Part shown: one piece after another, positions 15,720 through 25,263 of the stretch
Numbering within the stretch: position 1 is the stretch's first letter
How the letters are laid out: every line of letters begins with the position of its first letter
Source of the DNA: Chthoniobacterales bacterium
GTDB lineage: Bacteria; Verrucomicrobiota; Verrucomicrobiia; Chthoniobacterales; UBA10450
NCBI GenBank assembly: GCA_003244145.1
Contig: QHBM01000013.1
Location: 31,710-95,709 of the forward strand
Direction of reading: 5' to 3'
Length of the DNA: 64,000 bases
Made by a program: the position numbers and the translations under genes
Notes under the pieces: generated by a model
What the model was told of the DNA's origin: nothing
The model's input: the letters and a program-made list of their open reading frames with translations, nothing else
Database searches by the model: none

Positions 15720-16703
15720 CTATTCGCCCTCGATTTCCTTGATCATCGCCCGGATCGCGTCGCGGATTGCCTCCGCGGAGTTACGCTCGGCACGCCAGCC
15801 TAAGGATTTGATTTTCGTCACATTAAAGCGAACCACCGGCACGTCACCTTTCCAGCCCCGGTCGCCTCCCGTATAGTCGTAGCGGACGGAGCCCGCGCTC
15901 AACCCGCATTCGGTCACAGCAATATCAGCGATTTGTTTCACCGTGATGTAATCATCCGTCGCCGCGTTAAACACGTCGAAGCGTTCGGGGCAATGCTCCG
16001 CGACGGTGAAGATCGCCCGCAGGACATCGTCGACATGAATGTAGGACTTGCTTTGGGTGCCATCGCCGAGAATCCGCAGGCAGCTCGACTCCTCCTTTAA
16101 TCGGCGCACGAAATCGTAGCCCACGCCATGGGTTTGACGCGGACCAACCACGTTGGCAAAGCGAAATGCGCAGCCCGTCAGATCGAACATATGGCAGTAA
16201 GCGGCGATAAGACCTTCGCAGGCGAGCTTGCTCGCGCCATAGGTGGAGATAGGTATGCAAGGGCCATAGTCTTCCCGGAAAGCTACCCCCGGGTTTTCCC
16301 CATAGATACCGCTGCCAGATGTATACAGAATCTTGCGGACCTTGTTCACCCGCATCGCCTCGAGGACATTCTGAGCCAGGTAGGTTCCCTCCCAGAAATC
16401 GATGTCCGGTTGAGTCACGGCTTTGGCAATGTCGGGGTTGGCCGCGAGGTGAAAGACGGTATCGCAGCCGGCCATGGCGGAAGTAACCGCGCCAAGCTCC
16501 TTTAAGTCGGCCTCCACGATCTGGACCCGGGGATCATTAGACGCTTCGGCGATGTGCGATCGGTGGCCCGACGTAAAGTTATCGAATATAACAATCCGCT
16601 TTACCCCGGCACTCGCGAGCAGGAAGCGTAGAAGATGGCTGCCAATAAACCCGGCGCCGCCGGAAATGAAAACGTCGTTTCCCACGGAGGTCTTGGTTAC
16701 CAT
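15720..16703 (-). CDS. NAD-dependent nucleotide-sugar epimerase/dehydratase
   Basis: A 327-residue extended SDR of the GalE/WbpP group. NAD motif SGGAGFIGSHL, VFHLAANPD, TSGSGIYG and an intact catalytic triad with STYGASK; C-terminal YIHVDDV. Unlike the epimerases at 8545 and 61183, the active-site Tyr is present. It is the second gene in the operon, ten bases from the GT2. A UDP-hexose 4-epimerase role is plausible, not proven. Confidence 0.85.
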   Translation of the reverse strand: MVTKTSVGNDVFISGGAGFIGSHLLRFLLASAGVKRIVIFDNFTSGHRSHIAEASNDPRVQIVEADLKELGAVTSAMAGCDTVFHLAANPDIAKAVTQPDIDFWEGTYLAQNVLEAMRVNKVRKILYTSGSGIYGENPGVAFREDYGPCIPISTYGASKLACEGLIAAYCHMFDLTGCAFRFANVVGPRQTHGVGYDFVRRLKEESSCLRILGDGTQSKSYIHVDDVLRAIFTVAEHCPERFDVFNAATDDYITVKQIADIAVTECGLSAGSVRYDYTGGDRGWKGDVPVVRFNVTKIKSLGWRAERNSAEAIRDAIRAMIKEIEGE

Positions 16704-16719
16704 GTCGCGACAGCTAGCT

Positions 16720-19700
16720 TCACGGATGCTTTCTCCCTTCGCTCGAAAGCGCCTCCGCGTGAGGACTCCGAAGCGTAACTGTCATCCAAAGGCCTAGAAG
16801 CAGCGCCCCAACTCCCGCCATAACTAACGAAGCGGTGAAATGTTTCGGCCAGTAGGAATAGGAAATCACGTACTTGCCAGCCGCCGGAAGGTTGACTCCG
16901 CGAAAAGCATGGTTAACTCGAAAGTAATTGGCGGGAGCTCCGTTGATCCGCACGATGAAGTCCCCGGGAACGTAGGCTTCAGTGAGAACCGCCGCACCGG
17001 GTGCGGGCGCGTCAATTGTGAAAGTGGTGGTGTTGTTGGTCAAGTGGTAATCGTAAGCAGGTGTGATTGGTGCGGCGGCTATGGTATTTGCATTGTCTGA
17101 GGCGAAAACGTCGGGCGGCACGCCGATTCCTTCTGCATTCTGAACGGCGGCGAACGGATGTGAATCGGCTTGGCGCAGCATGTCCAGAAATTGCTCGACG
17201 GGGTCGTAGCGCCGAATCTTTTCGGCAAAGAAGGCCCGGGGCCACATGCCTTCATTCTTGGAAACGTCCAAATCCAGGGGCGGCCCATTGCCCGAAGCGG
17301 CGGGCGACCTAATGTTCTCCGGCATATCCAGAAAAAAACGAAGGTTGAGCATACTATAGAGCGGCAAATTTGCCTTCAGGGTCGAACGTTCGACGATCCA
17401 CCGCCAATTCCATTCCTGCTTGACCCCACCTGAAGCCAGCAACTCATGATAGTAGGGATTGGCGAGGGGATCCGGGCCATAAATGGTTTCCACTCCCGGA
17501 ATGCCATTGACCCCGGGAAACAGGACATTGCCGAAGCCGACGGTGCGAAAGACGCCGGGCTGACTCGCAATGGAGTCAAGCGCAGTGGAATGCGCGCTGA
17601 GGTCGAGCCGCGGCGCGGGATTAACGACGTAATCATCCAGCTGCGTTACCCCCGTATTTAGTTGGAAGCCATGCCTCCAGTGCAAACAAACCAGGCACAA
17701 GAGGGCGAAGGGAACAGCCAGGAAAATGAAACGGGACCTTCGCATGATCGCTCTCACCAACCAGGGCAATGCCAGCAAGGCCGAGGCCACCGAAAAACTA
17801 TAAAGGTAGAAAAAAGCATTACGCGAGTTTGCCTCACCGAGTGGAGCAAACTCGTTCGGAATTCGCTGCAAGGAATGAGTCAAGCCAAGGTAGGAACCGA
17901 ACAGAGCAAATAGCGCCAGCGTGATCAAGACGAAATCCATTTTCCATCGTCTGCGGGCCCCGCGTTCGAGGAAACACCTGCAGCCAAATCCTGCCAGTAC
18001 GAATAACTCGATCAGCAAAGGACACGAGAAGGTATTATCGATGTGCCAGATGTGGTTGATCATGGGGATTTTCTCGATCAGAGACGGCGGGACAGCTCCG
18101 AAGATTAGGGCGAAGGACAAGAGCGCGCCCAGACTTATTCCTACAAACACTGGGTCCCGGAGCAGGCGTCTGAAATAGATTAGGGCAAGGATAGTCCCGA
18201 GGAGAACCAGGAAGTTCACGGAAGGATTGTAAACCAAGCCCGCGGGATTAACCGCGCGATAAAAAATGTCGTCAAAGAAACCGATGAGAAGCCCCGGTTG
18301 AATTTGATAGGCCAGCGCGGCTTCCTTGTAAGGAACGTATGCTTTTTGCAGCGCTTCGAAAAACGTGAGCCACACCGGAGCGGCCAGGAGCAGAAAGACG
18401 GCGCCTACGATGCCGAGGTTGATCAACTTTCTGGTTCGGTGAGCGGTCGGACTAAGAAGAAAGATGAGCAACCCACACCCATGCAGACTTAGCAGGAGCA
18501 TGTAAGCCTCCTTGACGGTGCCACTATTCAACTCCGCCCAGGTGGCCAGCAGCAGTCCTGCTATCCAGCGAGCGCCGGCGCGCGCCGTGGGCGCTCGCGT
18601 GATCTCAATCCAACACAGGAGCAACCACGGCGCGTAACAGACGCTGAAGAAGGCCGGATGATTAAATCGATAGGAGAAGAAGCCGATAAAGGCCGAAGAG
18701 AAGGCGAAGAGTAGCGCGGTGGGCAAGTGCCTGGAGGAGGTATGAACGGCAAGACCCAGCCCAAAACAAAAGAGGATCTTGGCCAGCAGAAACTTGATGT
18801 CCCACGACCAAGCCTCGCCGCCCCCGGCCAGCACCAGCATGTGCAAGGGGTCTCCGAACATGGACTGACCTTGCCCAAGTAGGGTCAGCCCGCAGGAATT
18901 GAACCGGTTCCAAAGCGGCAATTCGCCGTCCCGAGCCAAAGCCCGGCTTTGAATAAACGAATTCGGCACATCATGCCACATCATCGCGCCAGCATCCGAG
19001 CCCTTGAGGTTTTCCGATCGTCGATCGGAATGACCCGGCAGGGTAGGGGCGCCCGGATACAGCATCGGAGCGACGTTGCCCGAGACAAAGCTCCGGCCAA
19101 AGAACACGACGGGGTAACAACTGACCAGCACGCTGATCACCGCGATAACGAAAATCGCCCGGCGCGGATTGCGTTGGCTCCATGCCGTTATTCTTTCCCA
19201 CCGCGGCTGGGCTTTTTGCCAGAGTTGCGGCGCAAACCTCAGCCAGATGATCCCGGCCAAACTGACCGGCACAAAACAAAAGAGGAAAACCCGCAACCCA
19301 TAGAGCCAAACGGCTGCAGGCGCGGCGCGGAGGGATAGAATCCTTCGTGGATCCAGGAGCAGGGTCGGGTCTTTTTCTCCAGGTCCCACGCTCAGCCTCG
19401 TTTCACTACCAGCCACTTCCAGCTGTGAAACCCCGGAACCGGCAATTATGTCGGTTGGCGAGAAACCCTTCACCGAGTGTCCGAACAAGTCGACGATCCG
19501 GACGTTTTGGATCGCAATCTCACAATTGCCGCCATCCGCCGGATGGAACTGGAGCGTTCGATATTCACCCTGGGAGAGGGGAAATCGGTAGACGGTGCGA
19601 GGCGAACTCTGCAAGGCAAGCTGAGCAGAATCCCGCGCATTGATACCCGCGCCGATATCGTAGAAGACGCGAGCACTGCCGCCCCGCGACGAGGTCATTG

Positions 19701-19818
19701 AAATTTCGAGGTAAAACGGCGGCGTCAGGGGGCAGGCGATGAACGCCACGGCAGCCGCGAAAAAAGCCGCCAAAGCTAGCACCAGCCTGATCTGCACGTT
19801 CGGAACGGAAAACTTCAT
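16720..19818 (-). CDS. Large YfhO-like membrane protein
   Basis: A 1032-residue membrane protein. An N-terminal signal anchor (LVLALAAFFAAAVAFIACPL) is followed by an extracytoplasmic beta domain (YRFPLSQGEYRTLQFHPADGG), about a dozen membrane segments between residues 170 and 740, a soluble region, and a C-terminal domain with PGDFIVRINGAPANYFRVNH-like and FRGVNLPAAGKYVISY motifs found at the end of YfhO-family proteins, then a last membrane span. YfhO proteins are thought to be membrane glycosyltransferases for wall or lipid glycans. It is the first gene of the 9.5-19.8 kb operon. A truncated second copy of its N-terminus is at 21331-21618. Confidence 0.8.
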   Translation of the reverse strand: MKFSVPNVQIRLVLALAAFFAAAVAFIACPLTPPFYLEISMTSSRGGSARVFYDIGAGINARDSAQLALQSSPRTVYRFPLSQGEYRTLQFHPADGGNCEIAIQNVRIVDLFGHSVKGFSPTDIIAGSGVSQLEVAGSETRLSVGPGEKDPTLLLDPRRILSLRAAPAAVWLYGLRVFLFCFVPVSLAGIIWLRFAPQLWQKAQPRWERITAWSQRNPRRAIFVIAVISVLVSCYPVVFFGRSFVSGNVAPMLYPGAPTLPGHSDRRSENLKGSDAGAMMWHDVPNSFIQSRALARDGELPLWNRFNSCGLTLLGQGQSMFGDPLHMLVLAGGGEAWSWDIKFLLAKILFCFGLGLAVHTSSRHLPTALLFAFSSAFIGFFSYRFNHPAFFSVCYAPWLLLCWIEITRAPTARAGARWIAGLLLATWAELNSGTVKEAYMLLLSLHGCGLLIFLLSPTAHRTRKLINLGIVGAVFLLLAAPVWLTFFEALQKAYVPYKEAALAYQIQPGLLIGFFDDIFYRAVNPAGLVYNPSVNFLVLLGTILALIYFRRLLRDPVFVGISLGALLSFALIFGAVPPSLIEKIPMINHIWHIDNTFSCPLLIELFVLAGFGCRCFLERGARRRWKMDFVLITLALFALFGSYLGLTHSLQRIPNEFAPLGEANSRNAFFYLYSFSVASALLALPWLVRAIMRRSRFIFLAVPFALLCLVCLHWRHGFQLNTGVTQLDDYVVNPAPRLDLSAHSTALDSIASQPGVFRTVGFGNVLFPGVNGIPGVETIYGPDPLANPYYHELLASGGVKQEWNWRWIVERSTLKANLPLYSMLNLRFFLDMPENIRSPAASGNGPPLDLDVSKNEGMWPRAFFAEKIRRYDPVEQFLDMLRQADSHPFAAVQNAEGIGVPPDVFASDNANTIAAAPITPAYDYHLTNNTTTFTIDAPAPGAAVLTEAYVPGDFIVRINGAPANYFRVNHAFRGVNLPAAGKYVISYSYWPKHFTASLVMAGVGALLLGLWMTVTLRSPHAEALSSEGRKHP

Positions 19819-20701
19819 TGCTCTGGTCCCGCTTTAATCGTCTGGATTCGCCCGTCGTGTCACGAGAATACTTGTTGGCGAACGATGGAGGTCGCCGATG
19901 GAAACCTGGGTGCAGCACTCCTGCCAGATCAATTGACCATGAAATCTCTGGCTCACTTGCTCCGGTCTGCCGGAAGTGGGCGACGGTGAGTCGTAGCAGG
20001 CAAAAGGGTGGCCTTGGCTGCCCACCTTCCCAAGTATGGGCACGCCATGGTCATCGGGCTTGTAGAGACCGACTCGGAAGACAACCAATGGCGTCATACG
20101 GCGTACGACCAATTCATGAGACCCGACAGCGTGGAAGACTCCGTTTACGATGGCGGGCTGTGAGTTTGGAAGACATTTTTCTCTGCCGATTTCCATTTAC
20201 ATCGGGCGAGTTCAGCAAACCCTGGCCTGTGCTCTTCGATTTAGAGCCAGAGGTCATGATCTGCCGGATCACGTCGATGCTGCGTTCCGATCGGTTAGCA
20301 ATAGCTATTCAGAAGTGGGAATCGGCTGGTTTGGCCAAACCCTCCGTGGTTAGATCGGATCGTCTCGTTACCGCGGAGAAAACTCTGCTCACGAGGTATC
20401 TCCGTCGCTTGCACGTCACAGACAAAGCAGAAGTAAAGGCTGCGTGGAATCTTATGATTCTTTGATCCGGACGGTGGCTCTCCCTCCCACAGCAGGCGGT
20501 TCGATTCCAACGCGGTGCAAAATCTCGCGGATCTGATCTGCACCTGTAGAGGAAGCTGTCAGCTTCCCGTCTGCCACGATCCAGCGCGCCATAGACCCGG
20601 CTGTTAACGAGGCACGATCTTGTCCGCCAAAAGCATTCAAATAAAACGGCATGAATGCGATATGTTGACCTCGCGCACTCTGTATTGCACTGTCTTACAT
20701 C
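19819..20701. other. Gene-free stretch between the YfhO-like gene and the toxin-antitoxin pair
   Basis: About 880 bases with no gene I can support. A plus-strand frame from 19818 to 20465 exists but has no recognisable motif and an unlikely Arg/Ser/Trp-rich composition. A short minus frame at 20452-20652 (ending RATVRIKES) looks more protein-like but is unrecognised. The stretch occupies the place where the rest of the truncated YfhO-like paralogue would be expected, and nothing resembling it is visible. It is probably degenerate DNA. Confidence 0.5.
20665..20701 (+). promoter_or_regulatory. Possible promoter/operator of the toxin-antitoxin pair
   Basis: TTGACC (20665-20670) lies exactly 31 bases before the antitoxin ATG, the same spacing as in front of genes 2440 and 2944. 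A TGTA..TACA imperfect inverted repeat (20681-20699) sits where a ribbon-helix-helix antitoxin could bind to repress its own operon. No convincing -10 box is visible. Confidence 0.3.
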
Positions 20702-20920
20702 ATGAGAGAGACGGTCACGATTAGCCTTCCAAAAGAAATGAGACGGCAATTGACAAAAGCTGCCAAAGCAGACGGAACAACGCAAAGCGAATTTGTCCGG
20801 AGAGCGGTAAAAACACAGCTTTTCCGAAGCGCCCTCCGTGCGGCTTATGTTGACCTTGTCCCCAAAGCGCGCGCACTCGGCATCTACACCGACGAAGACG
20901 TTTTCAAAAACGTCTCGTGA
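20702..20920 (+). CDS. Ribbon-helix-helix antitoxin
   Basis: A 72-residue protein beginning RETVTISLPKEMRRQL, the beta strand and first helix of a CopG-type RHH DNA-binding domain, followed by GTTQSEFVRRAVKTQL for the second helix. The C-terminal 30 residues would bind the toxin. Its stop overlaps the toxin ATG by four bases, the normal antitoxin-toxin arrangement. It probably represses its own promoter together with the toxin. Confidence 0.85.
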   Translation: MRETVTISLPKEMRRQLTKAAKADGTTQSEFVRRAVKTQLFRSALRAAYVDLVPKARALGIYTDEDVFKNVS

Positions 20921-21315
20921 GAGTCCTTTTTGACACGAACGTTCTGTTCGCTGCGTTCACAGTCAGGGGATTTTGCCAGGAGCTCGTCGAAGAAACGGTT
21001 GCCTTGGTGACCATCATTTGGTCGCCTGCATTGCAAAAGGAGCTTGTCGCCGCGCTTCGGAAAAAGGATCTGCTTTCCAAAGCCGCCCTCGCGGCGGCCG
21101 CTTCTTTCGCAGCCCTGTGCGAAATGCACCCTCCGGTTGTATTACCGAAACGAGTCTCACGAGACCGAGACGACGATATTGTCCTCGGTGTGGCCGTTGC
21201 CGGGCGAGCAAATGTTATCATTACCGGCGATAATGATCTGCTCGTTGTAAAAAAATACGAGCGAGTGCGGATTATGTCGCCTCGGCAATTTTTGGAACTT
21301 TTGCATTCGCAATAA
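20917..21315 (+). CDS. PIN-domain toxin (putative ribonuclease)
   Basis: A 132-residue PIN-domain protein. The first acidic residue is in RVLFDTNVLFAAF, the middle acidic pair in SRDRDDDIVLGVAV, and the last in ITGDNDLL, giving the metal-binding Asp set of a PIN nuclease. PIN toxins cut RNA, often tRNA. Coupled to the RHH antitoxin at 20702. It ends about 15 bases before the broken end of a YfhO-like gene remnant on the opposite strand. Confidence 0.88.
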   Translation: MRVLFDTNVLFAAFTVRGFCQELVEETVALVTIIWSPALQKELVAALRKKDLLSKAALAAAASFAALCEMHPPVVLPKRVSRDRDDDIVLGVAVAGRANVIITGDNDLLVVKKYERVRIMSPRQFLELLHSQ

Positions 21316-21330
21316 CCAGCGCGCGCTTTT

Positions 21331-21618
21331 TTCTGCGTTATCGCGATCGACCGGATGGAACTGAAGGGTGCGGTATTCGGCCTCCGGCAGAGGAAAGCGA
21401 TACAGCGTCCTTGGCTCGGCTTGCAACGGGAGCTGGGTTGAATCGCGGCCGTTGATGCCCGCCCCGATATCGTAAAGGACGCCAGCGTTTCCACCCCGGG
21501 ACGAGCTCATCGACACCTCGAGGTGAAACAACGGGCTGAGCGCGCAAGCGACAATCGCCACCGCGGCGGCGGAAAGCGCCGCCAGAGCAAGCGCCAACTG
21601 GATAATGTTTTTAGGCAT
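21331..21618 (-). pseudogene. Truncated N-terminus of a second YfhO-like gene
   Basis: About 96 codons from an ATG at 21618 match the N-terminus of the 16720-19818 protein closely: signal anchor, SMSSSRGGNAGVLYDIGAG, GRDSTQL, RTLYRFPL and YRTLQFHPVD. After about 21331 the match stops and the frame runs on antisense to the toxin gene. It lies 74 bases downstream of the GT operon stop at 21693, so it was once the next gene of that operon. The remaining 900 or so codons are missing. It is a broken paralogue. Confidence 0.85.
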
Positions 21619-21692
21619 CGTGAGGGGCCCTGCGGGGAACGAGGCTTGCCGATGGAAACAGCCGAATAACGTGCCGGGCGGGAATGGGTGGC

Positions 21693-22808
21693 TTACTCGT
21701 CAAGGATCCTCCGGTAGAAGTCCAGAGTCGCAGCGGCGGTCCGGTCCCAGCTAAATTCCTTTGCGCGGCGTCGGCCGGCCTCGCGACATTGCTGGCGGCG
21801 CACAGGATCCTGTTCCAAAAGGAGCATGGCATCGCAGATTGATTCGGGCTGCGAGGGATCTATGTAGAGGGGGACATCGCCACCTACTTCGGGCAAGCTT
21901 GTTCGATCGCTGCAAATAACCGGGCAACCATTTTGCATCGCCTCGATCACGGGCAATCCGAAGCCTTCGTACCAGCTTGGAAAAACCACGCCAATTGCCT
22001 GGTGATACAACGTGGCCAGTCGTTCTTCATCTACATAACCCAGGATACAGACACGGCCTTTCGCCTCGAGATCGATCGCCCGGTTTCGAATTGCCTCATT
22101 TTTCCATCCTGCTGCTGCTGCTATCCAGAGCGGAGAAGGATTTTTGCTTTCTAACCAATATCGATCGAGCGCGGAAAAGATTGCTTCGTAATTTTTTCTA
22201 GGTTCCATCGAACCCACCGCAAGCCAGAAGCGTTCCGTCGTCTCGGGTGGGCGCTGCGTCTCGATGCGCGACGCCAGAGGTATGGCCGCGGAAGGTTTGC
22301 GATTTCGTTCCAGCCAGCCCGGGAAAAGATTCTCAAACTCGGTTCGGCCGGATTCGGAAATAAAGAGAAAGCCGTCCGCTCGTTCTAATGCTTCCAGGAC
22401 TCCATACTGGCAGTTGAGGCGGTTTGCCTCCGTGGTGAACTCGGGATAACTCCAAAAGCTTGTATCGTAAATCACAAACACGAGCTTCGCCCCGGCGGTC
22501 GGAATTACCTGAAACGAATTGCTTTGGACAATTTGAGGATCGCCCGGCAGCCTCTCCGCCGTTCCACTGCGGCTCCAGAGGGCTCGCGCCCTCTCGGGAC
22601 CGATTCCCCAAAAGGGCATTTGCACCGATGGATGTTCGACAAAAGTGCCGAGCCTTGTGTCATCGTTAATCCAGCGCCCAAACTGGTGATAGAGAAAATA
22701 CTCGTTCTCTGGCGCGACCTCGACCAAGGCGTGGGCCAACGAGTCAGCATACCAAGCGCAACCAGCCCGCTCGGCACAGGTCTGAGCAACATCAAAACCG
22801 ATTCTCAT
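21693..22808 (-). CDS. Family 4/1 glycosyltransferase (GT-B)
   Basis: A 371-residue GT-B transferase. The N-terminal half starts RIGFDVAQTCAERAG; the C-terminal nucleotide-sugar domain has VGSMEPRKNYEAI, ILGYVDEERL, FPSWYEGFGLPVIEAMQNGCPVIC (the E-x7-E type signature of GT4) and SLPEVGGD. It adds a sugar to a growing glycan from an NDP donor. It overlaps the preceding GT2 gene by four bases. Confidence 0.88.
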   Translation of the reverse strand: MRIGFDVAQTCAERAGCAWYADSLAHALVEVAPENEYFLYHQFGRWINDDTRLGTFVEHPSVQMPFWGIGPERARALWSRSGTAERLPGDPQIVQSNSFQVIPTAGAKLVFVIYDTSFWSYPEFTTEANRLNCQYGVLEALERADGFLFISESGRTEFENLFPGWLERNRKPSAAIPLASRIETQRPPETTERFWLAVGSMEPRKNYEAIFSALDRYWLESKNPSPLWIAAAAGWKNEAIRNRAIDLEAKGRVCILGYVDEERLATLYHQAIGVVFPSWYEGFGLPVIEAMQNGCPVICSDRTSLPEVGGDVPLYIDPSQPESICDAMLLLEQDPVRRQQCREAGRRRAKEFSWDRTAAATLDFYRRILDE

Positions 22809-23680
22809 ATTGGTTCCGAGGCCGGCAGCATCTGTTCAAGGCTGGTCAGGAAATCCGCACGTAAGGGAATGTGGTGCAAGTCCGCGTTCTCGATTGCCGC
22901 CTCGATCAGCAGGCCGCGTCGAGTGCCTTCGTCTATCTCGCCGTCCCCGTTCTTTAATCGTGCCGTTTCCACGATGACCGATGAGAGATTCATCAGCCAG
23001 CGGTAGGGGGGCTCCGCGCCGTGCCGCATCACCACTTCCAGGATTTCGTGGTGGGCCTTGACCCGATGTTTGAGGGTCTTGGTCCCCTGATGGAGGCGGG
23101 AGCCGGCAAGATAGGCCCCTTCCAGATAGTGAAAATCAAGTCCCACCCCAACCCGCAACCAATAATCGTAATCGAGAGCGTACTGCAGAGTCACATCGAA
23201 GAGACCAAAGTGCTCCATGACCTCTCGCCGCCAGAACACGGCCGGCTGACAAAGATAACATATCTCAAGCAGGCGAAGGTAGGACCATGGCTCCGTATAG
23301 TAACGCTCCATGATCGAACCATCTTCGTGCAAGTGCCAGGCATCCCCGTACAACACCTGACATTCCGGATGCTTCTCAAAGTATTGAACAACGCGCCACA
23401 AACAACCGGGGTAGTAAATGTCGTCAGAGTTAAGGTAGGCCAGAATCTCTCCGCCGGCCATTTGCAAGCCTTGATTGATCGCATCTGCCTGACCATCATC
23501 TTTCCGGGAGACGAACTGGACCTCGTTATCGTAACGCTGCAATACCGAAAGGGTCTCGTCGGTGCTTCCGCCATCGAAAACGAGGACTTCCACGGGACAA
23601 TCTTGAATGAGCAGACTATCCAGGGTAGCGTGCAGAAACGGGCCCTGATTGAACGAAGGAACAACTACACTGACCTTCAT
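22805..23680 (-). CDS. Family 2 glycosyltransferase
   Basis: A 291-residue GT-A transferase with KVSVVVPSFNQG, VLVFDGGSTDETL, NSDDIYYPG (the metal-binding DD pair) and an acceptor region around HQGTKTLKH. The pattern is that of WcaA-like exopolysaccharide transferases. Start overlaps the GT4 upstream by four bases and its stop overlaps the next GT4 gene, forming a tight operon. Confidence 0.88.
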   Translation of the reverse strand: MKVSVVVPSFNQGPFLHATLDSLLIQDCPVEVLVFDGGSTDETLSVLQRYDNEVQFVSRKDDGQADAINQGLQMAGGEILAYLNSDDIYYPGCLWRVVQYFEKHPECQVLYGDAWHLHEDGSIMERYYTEPWSYLRLLEICYLCQPAVFWRREVMEHFGLFDVTLQYALDYDYWLRVGVGLDFHYLEGAYLAGSRLHQGTKTLKHRVKAHHEILEVVMRHGAEPPYRWLMNLSSVIVETARLKNGDGEIDEGTRRGLLIEAAIENADLHHIPLRADFLTSLEQMLPASEPI

Positions 23681-25242
23681 GACAACCTGGACGAGTGAGA
23701 TTGTTCGAACAAAAGGATGCGACGTCCTCCAGCGTCACTCGCGACAATTCTGGTTATGGAGATACCACCGGCATCCGGACTGGACCGTCCGTTCGCATTG
23801 CTGCCTCGGGCGACACGCAACGCAAGCGTCCGCCCCGCGGGCCGGCAGACGAAAGAGAACGTGTGTTCCGCCCGAGTGGCGGGGCCGAAAGAGGCGAACG
23901 GCCAATCATCCAGGTAAATTGCACACTTTCCAAAGGAGGACTGAGACTGAAACTGGATATCGATTTTCCAGCGGTCGGCGGAGCCAGGAGTGGGAACCGC
24001 CAGGATGGGCGGGACGCAGGAGTAGCGCGGCTTGCGCGGCAGATCGTCCTCTTTGCGCACCACAGAGCAGAAGGCCTCTAAGAGCGTATGCGCCGCGGCC
24101 TTTACCTGGAACAGTTCGAGGCGTAGCCAACCCGATCTGATCAGCCTGGCTCGGCATTCTTCATCCTGGCTGACCTCGCCGAGAGCCTCCGAAAGGGAAG
24201 CTGGTTTTCTGGGATCGATAAGATAACAGGCGTCGCCCGCGATTTCCTTTAAGGCAAAGCCTTCGCCGGTGATGATCGGAACGCCATAATGCATCGCTTC
24301 AAGCAGAGGAATGCCGAAACCCTCATGCAGGGAAGGAAAGACCAAGGCCCCGGCGCGCAGCCAGAGTCGGTGAAGGTCCGCCTCGTTTTGGAAACCCATG
24401 AAATGCACCCGGCCGGCAACGCCCAGAGTTCTTGCGAGCGACCTTAGATATCCCGCGCGAGCTTCTTCGTGAAAGGTAAGGACAAGATCCCACGCCTCTT
24501 TCCCTGTCTCATGCCAATAGCGCGCATAACTCACAAGGAGCACTTCGTGATTTTTGTGGAGCCAAAGATTGGCTGGATAAAAGAAGAAGGGCCTTTCAGT
24601 TATCGCGTTCTTAGGCTCGGTGGAGTCGGCACCAGTCTGCTCGAGGCGCGCGTGGATTGGAAGATAGGTATAGAACAATCTATCGCCTTGGACCTGGTAG
24701 TGCTCGGTCACTCGTTCCATCCCGGAGCGGCTGATGCATTGCAAAAGTGTGGAGTCGTGCACGGTCTTTTGAATGTACGCTTCCCGTTCGTCGATTTGCT
24801 GTTCCGTCAGGGTAAACGGGTAGTCCCTATGCAGGAGGTCGGCGATAAGCGCGATAGTCGGAGTACCGGGAACATGGAAAGTAGTGGCGCCAAATGGACA
24901 GTAGAGAAGATCGGTGCCAATAGCCTGGACCAGCTTGTCCGGAGCAGGCGCGAGTTTGAACTCGTTCGTCCGCGGATCGAGCGCGTCATAGGGATGCCGT
25001 AATTCTTCCCGCGCACAGATCAAGATGTCGTTCGGTCCGGCCATGTCACGGACCTGAGCATGCGAAGCCGAATTCGTCAAAAAAACGAAGACCAGCTTGT
25101 CGGGCGCTTCGGCGCGCACCGCGGGCAAAAGGGTAAAGATGGCGGGTTTGATCCCTCCATTTTCCCCCCCGGGCCGGAGAGGCAGGAGATCGACTGCGAC
25201 GACAAGCCGGCTCAAATTGCCTCTCCCGATATCCATACCCAT
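23677..25242 (-). CDS. Family 4 glycosyltransferase with a C-terminal beta-type extension
   Basis: A 521-residue protein. Residues 10-400 form a GT-B enzyme with FFYPANLWLHKNHEVLL, FMGFQNEADLHRLW and FPSLHEGFGIPLLEAMHYGVPII. Residues 405-520 are an extra domain of strands and Gly/Ser/Arg-rich turns (KIDIQFQSQSSFGKCAIYLDDWP, LALRVARG), not part of the usual GT4 enzyme. It may bind glycan or a partner. It follows the coiled-coil methyltransferase by 21 bases on the same strand. Confidence 0.82.
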   Translation of the reverse strand: MGMDIGRGNLSRLVVAVDLLPLRPGGENGGIKPAIFTLLPAVRAEAPDKLVFVFLTNSASHAQVRDMAGPNDILICAREELRHPYDALDPRTNEFKLAPAPDKLVQAIGTDLLYCPFGATTFHVPGTPTIALIADLLHRDYPFTLTEQQIDEREAYIQKTVHDSTLLQCISRSGMERVTEHYQVQGDRLFYTYLPIHARLEQTGADSTEPKNAITERPFFFYPANLWLHKNHEVLLVSYARYWHETGKEAWDLVLTFHEEARAGYLRSLARTLGVAGRVHFMGFQNEADLHRLWLRAGALVFPSLHEGFGIPLLEAMHYGVPIITGEGFALKEIAGDACYLIDPRKPASLSEALGEVSQDEECRARLIRSGWLRLELFQVKAAAHTLLEAFCSVVRKEDDLPRKPRYSCVPPILAVPTPGSADRWKIDIQFQSQSSFGKCAIYLDDWPFASFGPATRAEHTFSFVCRPAGRTLALRVARGSNANGRSSPDAGGISITRIVASDAGGRRILLFEQSHSSRLS

Positions 25243-25263
25243 GCGGCGAGAGATGCGAAGTTC

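Noticed and set aside
19818..20465. Plus-strand frame of 215 codons
   Set aside because: Composition is rich in Arg, Ser and Trp, there is no motif, and no plausible upstream signal. Not reported as a gene.
20702..21618. Insertion sequence as the cause of the broken YfhO-like gene
   Set aside because: No transposase and no terminal inverted repeats or target duplications were found around the toxin-antitoxin pair.
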